Positions 25,940 through 35,274 of a stretch of 64,000 bases of DNA are shown in pieces (position 1 is the stretch's first letter; every line of letters starts with the position of its first letter). The DNA lies in the NCBI GenBank assembly GCA_020630915.1, contig JAHDIF010000004.1:186001-250000 (forward strand), written 5' to 3'. The notes beneath the pieces are model-generated. The model was not told the DNA's origin and did not search any database. It worked only from the letters and a program-made list of their open reading frames with translations. The DNA is from Dokdonia sp. Lineage in GTDB: Bacteria > Bacteroidota > Bacteroidia > Flavobacteriales > Flavobacteriaceae. Both the position numbers and the translations under genes were made by a program.

Positions 25940-28177
25940 GTGAAACAATTTATTGTAATAGTATGTCTATTTGTTTCTGGATCGTTGTTTTCTCAAACGA
26001 TCCCAGACGAGGAGGATATTAAAGTGGGCCTTGTATTAAGTGGTGGTGGTGCAAAAGGTCTAGCCCACATAGGGGCTTTAAAAGTAATTGAACAGGCTGG
26101 TATAAGGGTAGACTATATTGCTGGGACAAGTATGGGGGCTATTATAGGTGGTCTCTATGCATCTGGATACAATGCTAAGCAACTGGACTCTATCGTGAGC
26201 TTAGTAGATTTTGATAAGATCATACAAGATGACTTACCACGAAATGTAAAGACTTTTTACGAAAAAGAAGACGCCGAAAGGTATGCCATTACACTACCTT
26301 TTGACAACTTTAAACTATCCTTCCCACAATCCTTATCAAAGGGTCAAAATACCTACAATCTTCTGGCTCAAACACTAGATCACGTGAGTACTATTACAGA
26401 GTTTGATAAACTTCCTATTCCTTTTTTCTGTATTGCCACAGATGTAGAAAAAGGGCAGCAAGTACTTTTAGAAAATGGCTATTTACCAGAAGCAATAAGT
26501 GCCAGTGGTGCCCTGCCAAGCCTTTTTAGTCCCGTAATATTAGGTGACAAAATACTGGTTGACGGAGGTGTGGTAAATAATTACCCAGTCTCAGAACTTA
26601 AAGCTAAAGGAATGGATATCATTATAGGCGTAGACGTGCAGGACGATCTTAGAAAAAGAGATGAGCTCAAGTCTGCACCAGACATCCTTCTCCAGATTAG
26701 TAATTATCGCACCATAAAAGCGATGCAGTCAAAAAAAGATAGTACAGATATTTATATTCGTCCAAACATTAAAAAATATACCTTAGTAAGTTTTGATGAC
26801 AGACAACAAATCATTGCGCAAGGCGATAGTGCTGCGGCGCAACAGTTTGACGCCTTAAAAAAGATAGGGTTTAGACAGAGTACGCTTTCGCAAAAGCGCA
26901 CTTTTCCAAAACCAAAGCCTCAAGATAGTCTCCATATAAACGCAGTAACGATTTCTGGAAACAAGAATTACACACGGTCCTACATACTAGGAAAACTAAA
27001 ATTAGAACCGCCAGTGACTTTGAGTTACTCAGATTTTGGAAATAGAATTAACAACCTCGCGGCCACAGAAAACTTTGAACGCATAGGACATAGATTTCAT
27101 AATGTTAAAGATGGAAAAGTTCTTTCAATGGATCTACAAGAATCTAATAACAGGCAATTTATAAGATTAGGGCTACATTACGATGACCTTTTTAGATCTG
27201 CGGCACTTGTAAATTTTACACGTAAACGAGTTCTTTTTGATAATGATATTGCTTCTTTTGACTTCATCTTGGGGGATAACTTGAGGTACGAATTTAATTA
27301 CTATGTAGATAAGGGATATTACTGGAGTGTGGGTATGCGCTCCTCTTATGATGCGTTTGAAAAAGGAGTAAGTACCACCTTGGTGGAGCAAACTAGTATA
27401 CTTGATTTTACAAACATTAGTAGAGTAACGCTGGACTACCAGACTTTTACAAATCAGGTGTATTTACAAACGCTTTTTATGAAAGAATTCTCTCTAGATC
27501 TAGGCTTACAGCACAAATTTGTTGATATCGAAACTCTTACGGTGGAGGATGACAATCTGAGTCAGCCAGGATTTATATTTGAACAGAGTAATTTTTATGG
27601 CGCTTATGGACAGGTCAAATTTGATACCTTAGATGACATGTATTTTCCCTCGTCTGGATTTTATTTTGATGGTGACTTTGATCTCTTTTTATATTCATCT
27701 GACTTTAATAACAATTTTTCAGAGTTTTCTATTGCAAATGCTAGCTTTCTGTATGCCCAAACCTTACTTCCTAAATTTACTATGAATATAGGAGTTGATG
27801 GAGGTTTTAAAATAGGAGGGTCTGATGTACGTTCTTTAGATTTTTTCTTAGGAGGCTATGGAAGCAGTAAAGTAAATAATCTCGTGCCTTTTTATGGATA
27901 TGATTTTATAGGCATTACCGGAGATGGCTATGTAAAGGTAAGTGCGCTTTTTGACTATGAAATTTTTAAAAATAATCATATTAATTTAGGTGCAAACTTT
28001 GCAAATGCCGGCAATTCTATTTTTACAAATGAAGAGTTCTTATCCTCACCCTCATATTCTGGATATACTTTAGGATATGGATTAGAAAGTGTTCTTGGAC
28101 CTCTTGAACTTAAATATTCCTTTAGTCCAGAGACTAAAAGAAACGAATATTATATAAGTCTAGGATTTAGATTTTAA
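25940..28177 (+). CDS. Patatin-like phospholipase with POTRA and outer-membrane barrel (type Vd autotransporter)
   Basis: The 745-residue product starts at GTG 25940, directly after uvrC, with a signal peptide (about 1-19, ending in SLFSQ). The patatin domain (about 28-225) has the glycine-rich oxyanion loop GGGAKGLAHIG, nucleophile S64 in GTSMG and D208 in VDGGVVNNYP. A POTRA domain (about 330-400, NAVTISGNKNYTRSYIL) and a BamA/TamA-like 16-strand barrel to the end (YYISLGFRF) follow. This layout matches PlpD-type two-in-one phospholipases. In Bacteroidetes the passenger may stay periplasmic. A one-mismatch palindrome encodes TLSQKR in the linker between patatin and POTRA domains (about residues 313-320). 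Confidence 0.93.
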   Translation: MKQFIVIVCLFVSGSLFSQTIPDEEDIKVGLVLSGGGAKGLAHIGALKVIEQAGIRVDYIAGTSMGAIIGGLYASGYNAKQLDSIVSLVDFDKIIQDDLPRNVKTFYEKEDAERYAITLPFDNFKLSFPQSLSKGQNTYNLLAQTLDHVSTITEFDKLPIPFFCIATDVEKGQQVLLENGYLPEAISASGALPSLFSPVILGDKILVDGGVVNNYPVSELKAKGMDIIIGVDVQDDLRKRDELKSAPDILLQISNYRTIKAMQSKKDSTDIYIRPNIKKYTLVSFDDRQQIIAQGDSAAAQQFDALKKIGFRQSTLSQKRTFPKPKPQDSLHINAVTISGNKNYTRSYILGKLKLEPPVTLSYSDFGNRINNLAATENFERIGHRFHNVKDGKVLSMDLQESNNRQFIRLGLHYDDLFRSAALVNFTRKRVLFDNDIASFDFILGDNLRYEFNYYVDKGYYWSVGMRSSYDAFEKGVSTTLVEQTSILDFTNISRVTLDYQTFTNQVYLQTLFMKEFSLDLGLQHKFVDIETLTVEDDNLSQPGFIFEQSNFYGAYGQVKFDTLDDMYFPSSGFYFDGDFDLFLYSSDFNNNFSEFSIANASFLYAQTLLPKFTMNIGVDGGFKIGGSDVRSLDFFLGGYGSSKVNNLVPFYGYDFIGITGDGYVKVSALFDYEIFKNNHINLGANFANAGNSIFTNEEFLSSPSYSGYTLGYGLESVLGPLELKYSFSPETKRNEYYISLGFRF
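26884..26897. repeat. Near-perfect family A palindrome in the patatin gene
   Basis: GCTTTCGCAAAAGC matches 13 of 14 positions. It encodes LSQK in the linker between domains. Confidence 0.8.
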
Positions 28178-28290
28178 TATATTTTATGTTAATTTTATGA
28201 TTATATTTTAATAAATTAACATTTATAATGATAATAATAAATATAAAATGCTGTTTTGACTATATACTTTAACTCAAAACCCATTTTATT

Positions 28291-29088
28291 ATGAAATTAC
28301 TGACTTCCTTTTTTGTCTTTGTCCTTCTCTTTGCTGTTAGTTGTACTTCATCATCTAATAAGGAAACATCACTGAACGATATAACTGTCCCACAAGCTAC
28401 ATCAAAGACCTCTCCTGCCTACAGCGAGGCTGTAAACAAGAAAGAAGACACTCCCTTATCTCAATTTTATATAACCGCAGGAAGTGGGTTGTCTTTGAGA
28501 GAAGCATCTAACCTTAATTCCAAAAAAATTCTTACCATTCCTTATGGTGGTGAAGTAAGCCTCCTAAGTACGCCAGAGCACACTTCTATGACAGTAGATG
28601 GCATTACTGGCAATATGGTTGAGGTCTCCTACCAAGGAGCAAAAGGATTTGTTTTTTCTGGTTACCTCAGTACTCTGTCACCTCCTTTAGACAGCGAAAC
28701 GGTTCAAGAGTATGCAAAGCGTTTGTCTACTCCTGAGAGACCTATTACAGTGTCTAAAATTAAAAATGCAAAAGGAGACGAATTCGGGCTCACAACCTCT
28801 ATTGAACTTCCTGCAAAGTCTTGGGGAGAAGCCTTTTCTATAGCCAGAAGTCTTTTTGATGTACCAAAGGGTATTCAAGTAGATCTTACAAATACTACCA
28901 AGTCACTAGTGATTAACAAAAATAAAAGAGACAAAACAAAAACAGATGAGGTCACAGTTACAAGAAATGACCAAAACCTATTGCAAAAGATCACATACTC
29001 CTATGTTATGAGAGGTTATAATAGAACCGTTACAATCACTAAAGAAGACGCCCTTTTTAGTATCTCAGAAGTTGAGGTTTCTCAATAG
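28291..29088 (+). CDS. Lipoprotein with SH3-like domain
   Basis: The 265-residue product has a lipoprotein signal (FAVSCTS, lipidated C18) and a low-complexity Ser/Thr linker. A bacterial SH3-like domain follows at about residues 65-130 (AGSGLSLREASNLNSKKILTIPYG...GAKGFVFSGYL). The C-terminal half is a beta-rich domain with no family I recognise. Bacterial SH3 domains often bind peptidoglycan. An AT-rich 113-base gap without hairpins precedes it, so it probably has its own promoter. Confidence 0.78.
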   Translation: MKLLTSFFVFVLLFAVSCTSSSNKETSLNDITVPQATSKTSPAYSEAVNKKEDTPLSQFYITAGSGLSLREASNLNSKKILTIPYGGEVSLLSTPEHTSMTVDGITGNMVEVSYQGAKGFVFSGYLSTLSPPLDSETVQEYAKRLSTPERPITVSKIKNAKGDEFGLTTSIELPAKSWGEAFSIARSLFDVPKGIQVDLTNTTKSLVINKNKRDKTKTDEVTVTRNDQNLLQKITYSYVMRGYNRTVTITKEDALFSISEVEVSQ

Positions 29089-29115
29089 CTATCCTCTCAA
29101 TGTGGTCATTAAATT

Positions 29116-29146
29116 ACAAAAGCACCCAATCGGGTGCTTTTGTTTT
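29116..29146 (+). terminator. Intrinsic terminator of the SH3 lipoprotein gene
   Basis: A 12-bp stem (ACAAAAGCACCC / GGGTGCTTTTGT) with loop AATC, then TTT. It overlaps the pyk stop end by 2 bases and serves the plus-strand gene. Confidence 0.9.
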
Positions 29147-30572
29147 ATACTTCGGACACCCTTAGGGTGTTTACCATACCCTTATCTATAATGGGCATTG
29201 CTGCCAGATTGATAAGCATGTCACCCTTTTTCACAAAACCTTTTTCTAATGCTATTTTATTAACATCTTCTACAGTCTCGTCCGTACTTACATATTTATC
29301 ATAATATAATGCCTTTACTCCCCACAACAAGTTAAGTTGTGTAAGGATACGTTTGTTTGAAGTAAACACAAGTATGTGCGACTTCGGTCTCCAAGCCGAA
29401 ATCTGGAAAGCTGTATAGCCACTATTTGTAAGTGTCGAAATTGCATTTGCATTGATCTCATTTGCCATATGAGCTGCGTGATAACAAATGGCTTTAGTAA
29501 TGTATCTTTTGGTTCTAATATGCGGAGGGTCCTGAGGTACTTGAATCAATTCTGAATCTTCCACATTTCTGCATATCGCAGCCATTTTCTCTATCACTTG
29601 TACCGGATATTTTCCTACAGATGTCTCACCACTTAACATTACTGCATCTGCTCCATCCATTACAGAGTTTGCTACATCATTTACCTCTGCCCTTGTAGGG
29701 GTAAGACTAGTAATCATAGTTTCCATCATTTGAGTCGCTATAATTACAGGTATTCTAGCCGTTTTTGCACGTAGTACCAGCTTTTTTTGAATAAGTGGCA
29801 CTTCTTCTGCAGGGATCTCAACGCCTAGATCTCCTCGTGCCACCATCAACCCGTCACAATAAGCAATAATCTTATCTATGTTTGCCACCGCTTCTGGCTT
29901 TTCAATTTTTGCTACAATCGGTATCTTATGGTCACTATGCTCACTAATAATAGCCTGCAACTCCTTTAAATCTTCTGCGTGTCGTACAAAAGATAGTGCG
30001 ATCCAATCTACTTGTTGACTTATCGCAAAAATTGCATCCTTAACATCCTTCTCAGTAAGGGCAGGTAACGAAATATTAGTATTAGGTAAGTTTACCCCTT
30101 TGCGTGATTTAAGTGGTCCTCCTTGTATAACTTTTGCCTCAACCTCACTTTTTTTATCTGTTTTAACTACTTCAAACATAAGTTTACCGTCGTCTAACAG
30201 AATACGCTCGCCTTTTTTTACATCCTTTGGAAACTGCTTATAATTCATATACACACGTTCCTTTGTCCCCTCAAATTCTTCTTGAGTAGAGAACGTGATC
30301 TTATCTCCTGGCTGCACCACAACCTCTTCTTTCATTCTACCTACACGCAATTTAGGGCCTTGGAGGTCTGCCAAGATTGAAGTGTTAAAGCTATACTTTT
30401 CACTTAGTTCTCTTATCATCTGAACACGTTCTTTAACGTCTTCATAATCTGCGTGAGAGAAGTTTATTCTAAATACGTCTACTCCAGCTTGCATCATCTT
30501 AAGCAGCGTTTCTTTTTGGGCCGTTGCCGGTCCTAATGTTGCTACTATTTTGGTTTTCTTTCTATTTGGCAT
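29145..30572 (-). CDS. pyk: Pyruvate kinase
   Basis: Transfers phosphate from phosphoenolpyruvate to ADP in glycolysis. The 475-residue product has the N-terminal KIVATLGPAT and the metal/phosphate site with IVAKIEKPEAV and MVARGDLGVEIPAEEV. TSVGKYPVQVIEKM leads into the allosteric C-terminal domain. Its ATG overlaps the stop codon of the IPExxxVDY gene by 1 base (TAATG), so the two are coupled. It is the last gene of the minus-strand acpP-to-pyk series. Confidence 0.97.
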   Translation of the reverse strand: MPNRKKTKIVATLGPATAQKETLLKMMQAGVDVFRINFSHADYEDVKERVQMIRELSEKYSFNTSILADLQGPKLRVGRMKEEVVVQPGDKITFSTQEEFEGTKERVYMNYKQFPKDVKKGERILLDDGKLMFEVVKTDKKSEVEAKVIQGGPLKSRKGVNLPNTNISLPALTEKDVKDAIFAISQQVDWIALSFVRHAEDLKELQAIISEHSDHKIPIVAKIEKPEAVANIDKIIAYCDGLMVARGDLGVEIPAEEVPLIQKKLVLRAKTARIPVIIATQMMETMITSLTPTRAEVNDVANSVMDGADAVMLSGETSVGKYPVQVIEKMAAICRNVEDSELIQVPQDPPHIRTKRYITKAICYHAAHMANEINANAISTLTNSGYTAFQISAWRPKSHILVFTSNKRILTQLNLLWGVKALYYDKYVSTDETVEDVNKIALEKGFVKKGDMLINLAAMPIIDKGMVNTLRVSEV

Positions 30573-31054
30573 TATTCAAATATTAAGTTTTGTTTTGTTT
30601 TTAGTTGTTCGATGTTTACGCTATATGCGGTAACTATCTGTGGTATTTGGTTAATTTCTTTTAGGATTTTTGCTTTCGCGAAAGCGCAACCGTCATCATA
30701 AATTTTAAGTAAGTAGTCTACTTTAGGTAGGTCATTTATAAAAAATTCACTGATTACATCATTACTCTGCTTATCAAATAGTCCTAGAGAGGCGTATTTA
30801 AGCTTGGACTTTGTTTTGTTATTGAAAAAATAATACGTTGCATATTGTTGCAAATCTTCATATTCGAATAGTGCAAAATTTGCCGTATATCCATCTTTAC
30901 TAAGCACCAAGTCTTTTTTGGTTCTTGATAATTTTAATTTAAGATTTTTGTTGAGTAAATAAGCTATGTGATAGGCCTCTAAGGAGGTGTGAATAGCTAT
31001 TAATGTAAAGTCATAGCCTAAGTCATCATCTAATAAGAGCTTATAGGTCCCCAT
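30572..31054 (-). CDS. IPExxxVDY family protein
   Basis: The 160-residue product has no signal peptide or membrane helix. The hallmark region is FFINDLPKVDYLLKI (about residues 104-118), a variant of the motif naming the family, which is known only from Bacteroidetes. Its function is unknown. It commonly sits between rnc and pyk, as here, and its stop overlaps the pyk start. A family A palindrome encodes CAFAKAK just after the motif. A LacI-type operator-like palindrome lies 68 bases upstream of its ATG. Confidence 0.83.
   Translation of the reverse strand: MGTYKLLLDDDLGYDFTLIAIHTSLEAYHIAYLLNKNLKLKLSRTKKDLVLSKDGYTANFALFEYEDLQQYATYYFFNNKTKSKLKYASLGLFDKQSNDVISEFFINDLPKVDYLLKIYDDGCAFAKAKILKEINQIPQIVTAYSVNIEQLKTKQNLIFE
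30672..30685. repeat. Family A palindrome inside the IPExxxVDY gene
   Basis: A perfect 14-bp core read on the minus strand in the AFAKA frame. Confidence 0.95.
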
Positions 31055-31121
31055 AACGTTTTTACCAGATTGAAAGATACGTAAAGTGACTTAGAACTAA
31101 GGTATTAGTATTCAATTCTAA

Positions 31122-31135
31122 CGCAAACGTTTGCG
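31122..31135. promoter_or_regulatory. LacI/PurR-type operator-like palindrome
   Basis: CGCAAACGTTTGCG is a perfect 14-bp palindrome with a central ACGT and matches the classic LacI/GalR-family operator form (as in PurR boxes). It lies 68 bases upstream of the IPExxxVDY-pyk start on the minus strand and 12 bases after the histidine kinase stop. It is unrelated in sequence to family A. Regulation of pyk by a LacI-family protein is inferred. Confidence 0.5.
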
Positions 31136-31146
31136 CCTAATTTATT

Positions 31147-32784
31147 TTAAGAATCAAGTGGGAGTGTAAAGCTGGCTATGGTTCCCTTCTCTATCTGACT
31201 TTCAAGGTGAAGTTTGCCTCCGTGCATTTCTATAAATTGCTTACATAGTACCAGCCCTAACCCAGACCCTCTTTCATTACCCGTTCCTAGCTGTGTGGTA
31301 ATCTCTGTAACATCAAAAAGTTTATCTATATGTTTTGGCGGGATTCCTACCCCAGTATCCTCTACACTAAAGGATGCGTACTGGCCTTGTTTAGAAATGT
31401 CAACCACTATGACGCTGTTGTTATAAGAAAATTTTATGGCGTTTGATAGTAGGTTTCTTATCACATTTGCGATGAGATTTTTATCCCCTTTTAATTTGCT
31501 ATTAAAACTACATTCAACATCAATTCGCAATTTCTTTTGATTTGCAGTATGTTTTTGGACTTTTATTTGATCTAGTGCAATTTTTGCCAAATCGATATCT
31601 TTTGGATCGTACGTAATATTGCCTGTTTGTACTTTAGACCATTTAAGAAGGTTGTCTAAAAGGGTTAAGCTGTTTTTACTAGAGTCTCCTAGCGCCTCAA
31701 CTATTTTTTTATTGGTAGTGGTGTCCGAGCCTTCTGATCGTAAAATATCTAAGAAATTAACGACGGAAGATAATGGGCTTCTCAAATCATGAGCTATAAT
31801 AGAAAAAAACTTGTTTTTTGTTGCCACAAGCTCTGTGAGTTGTTGCTTTTGTGCCGCAATCGTTTTATTCTTACGTTTATAAATATAAAATCTTGAAAGA
31901 AGGAAAAGCATAAACCCTAATAAAGCAAAATACCACAACAAGGAAGTAATAAACACCCAAGGACTACAGGTGTATGGCTCTTTAAAAGCGGTCCCTACAA
32001 TAAAATTATTATTATAAAACGGAACCTCTGCATATACATACTCTTTGTCTGAAACATCAAAATTCTTAAAATACTCTGGATCTTCCTGAGTAGTATATAT
32101 TTTTTGTTTATTGTAGGATCTGGTTCGATCAAAATAATTGCCGTTTCCACTTTGAAAGCTCAGCACAAAATTATCCTTGTCTACTATTTGATAAACTCTA
32201 TCCACAATAGGTGCAAATAATGCAACGCTGGTAATATATCCCTTAGAGTTTCCTTTATCATCTAAAATACCGAAACCTAAAGGTAAGCCCACCTCTCCTT
32301 CTAATAAATTCGTGGGATTAGATGCATAAAAGCCTTCCTTTCTCATTAAAGAGTCCATTCTCCTAACCCCTATAGTTCCTATTATGGACTTCATCGCAGT
32401 CCCATTAAGATAAACTTCCTCGACATCTTTAAACACAAAATCATAAACTATAACATGGTTCGTGTCTACATATGTCACACTAAAAGGAGGGTCCATCTCT
32501 AAATCACTTAACTGGTAATTTAAAAATTCTTTTAAGGTCTCTTTGTGATTCACCTGGCCTTCTATCTCAATATAGCTCCTAATACCCGATAGAAGAGTTG
32601 CGTATGTGTTTAGCGCCTCTCTTAACTCAGTGGCAGCTATTCTATTTGCTCGTTCCAGCTGTAGATCTCTTGACTTCTTCTCTTCTGCAATAATTCTTGA
32701 AGAAGCATAATAAACGACAACCCCACTAGCGATTGCCAATACAAGGAAAATTACGTAGTAAAGTTTTGGTCTTTTATGAGTCAT
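31147..32784 (-). CDS. Membrane sensor histidine kinase with extracytoplasmic CHASE-like domain
   Basis: The 545-residue product has a transmembrane helix at about 9-28. An extracytoplasmic sensor of about 240 residues follows (LRSYIEIEGQVNHKETLKEFLNYQL is CHASE-like). A second helix lies at about 276-298, then a kinase core. The H box is SIIAHDLRSPLSSVVNF, N box LLSNAIKFSYN, G1 DTGVGIPP and G2 GSGLGLVLCKQ. All catalytic motifs are intact. No response regulator is adjacent, so it is an orphan. It lies between rnc and the IPExxxVDY gene. Confidence 0.9.
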   Translation of the reverse strand: MTHKRPKLYYVIFLVLAIASGVVVYYASSRIIAEEKKSRDLQLERANRIAATELREALNTYATLLSGIRSYIEIEGQVNHKETLKEFLNYQLSDLEMDPPFSVTYVDTNHVIVYDFVFKDVEEVYLNGTAMKSIIGTIGVRRMDSLMRKEGFYASNPTNLLEGEVGLPLGFGILDDKGNSKGYITSVALFAPIVDRVYQIVDKDNFVLSFQSGNGNYFDRTRSYNKQKIYTTQEDPEYFKNFDVSDKEYVYAEVPFYNNNFIVGTAFKEPYTCSPWVFITSLLWYFALLGFMLFLLSRFYIYKRKNKTIAAQKQQLTELVATKNKFFSIIAHDLRSPLSSVVNFLDILRSEGSDTTTNKKIVEALGDSSKNSLTLLDNLLKWSKVQTGNITYDPKDIDLAKIALDQIKVQKHTANQKKLRIDVECSFNSKLKGDKNLIANVIRNLLSNAIKFSYNNSVIVVDISKQGQYASFSVEDTGVGIPPKHIDKLFDVTEITTQLGTGNERGSGLGLVLCKQFIEMHGGKLHLESQIEKGTIASFTLPLDS

Positions 32785-32857
32785 ATAAAGGCTAGTGGAT
32801 CTTAGAATTGTGAATCACAATCAATTTCAAAAGTAGTAATTATACAGAAAATTCAGG

Positions 32858-33595
32858 CTACACTTTCTCAATGTCGTGCTGAAAAGCATAAAAGGCTCGT
32901 TTAGCGGCGATTTCTTCTGCTTTTTTCTTAGATGTTGCGCGGGCTTTAGCAACAATTTTTCCGTCTATGTGTAGTTTTACCCCAAAATGTTTTATAGTAT
33001 CTTGACCTGTATCTTCGTACACATCAAATTTAAAAACCTTTTTTTCTTTTTGACACCACTCTATAAGCACACTTTTATAGCTTATAATCCTGCCTTCTAA
33101 TTTTTCTATATCTACATAAGGTTCTATTACTCGTTTATTAATAAACTTTCTACAATAAACATATCCTCTATCTAAATATATAGCCCCTACCAGTGCTTCG
33201 AATAAATTTCCATGAATATTTACCCCAAAATGTTCTTTGGGTATGGATGCTCTAACATATCTAAGTAGGTTGAGTTCTCTTCCCAGTTCATTTAAATGCT
33301 TCCTGCTTACTACTTTTGATCTCATCTTTGTCAAGTAGCCTTCATTTCCTCCCTGTACTTCGTTAAAAAGATGGGCTGCTATTACCGCTCCAAGCATAGC
33401 GTCTCCAAGAAATTCTAAACGTTCATAATTAAAAGGATTACCATCTTCTTTTTTCAAACCCAACGATCTGTGTGTAAAGGCTTTTTCGTAGTGCACGATG
33501 TCCTTAGGTTTAAAACCTAAAATACTCCGCATACGCATAAAAAAAATCCCGTCCTTATCAGAACGGGATTTGAATATTTTTTTGAAAGCGCTCAT
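32858..33595 (-). CDS. rnc: Ribonuclease III
   Basis: RNase III cleaves double-stranded RNA in rRNA and mRNA processing. The 245-residue product has the signature ERLEFLGDAML at residues 58-68, with catalytic Glu/Asp residues there and in the second helix (NLFEALVGAIYLDRG). A C-terminal double-stranded-RNA-binding domain runs from about 170 to 240 (KSVLIEWCQKEKK...KARATSKKKAEEIAAKRAF). It lies 7 bases downstream of fabF. Confidence 0.97.
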   Translation of the reverse strand: MSAFKKIFKSRSDKDGIFFMRMRSILGFKPKDIVHYEKAFTHRSLGLKKEDGNPFNYERLEFLGDAMLGAVIAAHLFNEVQGGNEGYLTKMRSKVVSRKHLNELGRELNLLRYVRASIPKEHFGVNIHGNLFEALVGAIYLDRGYVYCRKFINKRVIEPYVDIEKLEGRIISYKSVLIEWCQKEKKVFKFDVYEDTGQDTIKHFGVKLHIDGKIVAKARATSKKKAEEIAAKRAFYAFQHDIEKV

Positions 33596-33602
33596 TATAA
33601 AA

Positions 33603-34856
33603 TTACGCTTCTAATTTTTTAAATAATACACACGCATTATGCCCTCCAAAACCAAAAGTATTGCTCATAGCCACCTTTATTTCTTTAGGCTGCGCTTTGT
33701 TGAGTGTTAGGTTAAATGCAGGATCTATGTTTTCATCTACTACACTATGATTTATTGTAGGGGGTACCAGGCTATTTTCCATCGCTAGAATAGATGCGAT
33801 TGCTTCTATTGCTCCAGCAGCTCCTAACAAATGACCAGTCATGGACTTCGTAGAGTTAATATTTATGTTATGTGCATGCTCTCCAAATACTTTAGAGATT
33901 GCCTTTAACTCTGCAACATCACCTAACGGTGTAGAAGTTCCGTGGGTGTTAATATGGTCTACATCTTCTGGATTTAGACCTGCATCTCTAAGACAGTTAA
34001 GCATCACGCGTTCTACTCCTATTCCATCTGGATGAGGAGCCGTCATGTGATAAGCATCACTAGACATTCCTCCTCCTACAACTTCTGCATAAATTTTAGC
34101 ACCACGTGCTTTTGCGTGTTCGTATTCTTCAAGGACTAGCGCACCAGCCCCTTCACCTAATACAAAACCGTCACGAGTCGCATCAAAAGGTCTTGAGGCA
34201 GATAGAGGATCTTCATTTCTTGTTGATAAGGCATGCATCGCATTAAAACCTCCCATTCCAGCTTGCGTTACAGCTGCTTCACTCCCTCCAGTAACAATAA
34301 TATCACAATGTCCTAAACGTATGTAGTTAAGAGCATCTATTGTTGCATTTGCGCTCGATGCACAAGCAGATACTGTGGTGTAGTTAGGCCCCATAAACCC
34401 GTGTTTAATAGAAATATTACCTGGGGCAATATCTGCTATCATTTTAGGAATAAAGAAAGGATTAAATCTAGGTGTACCATTGCCTTGTGCAAAGTTGATT
34501 ACTTCATTCTGAAAAGTTTCTAAACCACCTATACCGGCACCCCAGATAACTCCAACTCTGAACTTATCTACCTTCTCAAGGTCTATCCCGGCATCATTGA
34601 TGGCCTCATCAGAAGCCACCAATGCATACTGGGCAAATCTATCAAGCTTTCGAGCTTCTTTTCTGTCAAAAAAGTCTCCAGCATTAAAATTCTTAAGCTC
34701 ACAAGCAAACTTTGTTTTAAACAGCTCCGTATCAAAATACGTTATAGGTGCGCACCCACTTTTACCCTTAGATAAACCATCCCAGTATTCCTGAATATTG
34801 TTTCCTATGGGTGTGAGAGCACCTAGACCTGTAACTACAACTCGCTTAAGCTCCAT
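33603..34856 (-). CDS. fabF: 3-oxoacyl-[ACP] synthase II
   Basis: FabF condenses malonyl-ACP with acyl-ACP in fatty acid elongation. The 417-residue product has nucleophile C165 in VSACASSAN, His in NTHGTSTPLGD and the second His in KSMTGHLLGAAG. The C-terminal SNTFGFGGHNA is also typical. Length is normal. It follows acpP by 10 bases in the same operon. Confidence 0.97.
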   Translation of the reverse strand: MELKRVVVTGLGALTPIGNNIQEYWDGLSKGKSGCAPITYFDTELFKTKFACELKNFNAGDFFDRKEARKLDRFAQYALVASDEAINDAGIDLEKVDKFRVGVIWGAGIGGLETFQNEVINFAQGNGTPRFNPFFIPKMIADIAPGNISIKHGFMGPNYTTVSACASSANATIDALNYIRLGHCDIIVTGGSEAAVTQAGMGGFNAMHALSTRNEDPLSASRPFDATRDGFVLGEGAGALVLEEYEHAKARGAKIYAEVVGGGMSSDAYHMTAPHPDGIGVERVMLNCLRDAGLNPEDVDHINTHGTSTPLGDVAELKAISKVFGEHAHNININSTKSMTGHLLGAAGAIEAIASILAMENSLVPPTINHSVVDENIDPAFNLTLNKAQPKEIKVAMSNTFGFGGHNACVLFKKLEA

Positions 34857-34866
34857 TTACAAAAAC

Positions 34867-35100
34867 TTATTTTGCTTCTTCTATATATGAGATCGCTTGA
34901 CCTACAGTAGCAATGTTCTCTGCTTGGTCGTCTGGTATTTGAATATCAAATTCTTTTTCAAATTCCATAATAAGCTCAACAGTGTCTAGGGAATCAGCGC
35001 CTAAGTCGTTTGTGAAGCTAGCTTCTGTTACAACTTCATTCTCGTCTACTCCTAATTTGTCTACGATTATCGCTTTTACTCTTGATGCAATGTCTGACAT
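34867..35100 (-). CDS. acpP: Acyl carrier protein
   Basis: Carries growing acyl chains on a 4'-phosphopantetheine arm. The 77-residue acidic product has the attachment site S37 in [11 protein letters not shown]. It is the first gene of the operon with fabF and rnc and has a clear Bacteroidetes-type promoter 31 bases upstream. Confidence 0.98.
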   Translation of the reverse strand: MSDIASRVKAIIVDKLGVDENEVVTEASFTNDLGADSLDTVELIMEFEKEFDIQIPDDQAENIATVGQAISYIEEAK

Positions 35101-35130
35101 AATTTCTAAATTTAATTTTTAATTAAGTGG

Positions 35131-35159
35131 CAAAAATAACAAACTTTACGGTTTGACAA
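35131..35159 (-). promoter_or_regulatory. Promoter of the acpP-fabF-rnc operon
   Basis: On the minus strand a TTG (35159-35157) is separated by 18 bases from TATTTTTG (35138-35131). This is a full match to the Bacteroidetes TTG-N17-19-TAnnTTTG consensus. The -7 box ends 30 bases before the acpP ATG. Confidence 0.75.
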
Positions 35160-35274
35160 TAATACCACTCAAAAATGTGAAGGTAATTTACGTATTTATA
35201 AAATAAGTTTATGATAAAATCACCTCATTTGTTACTAATAATTGTTTGTTTTGCACACACAACTGCAACTTGCT

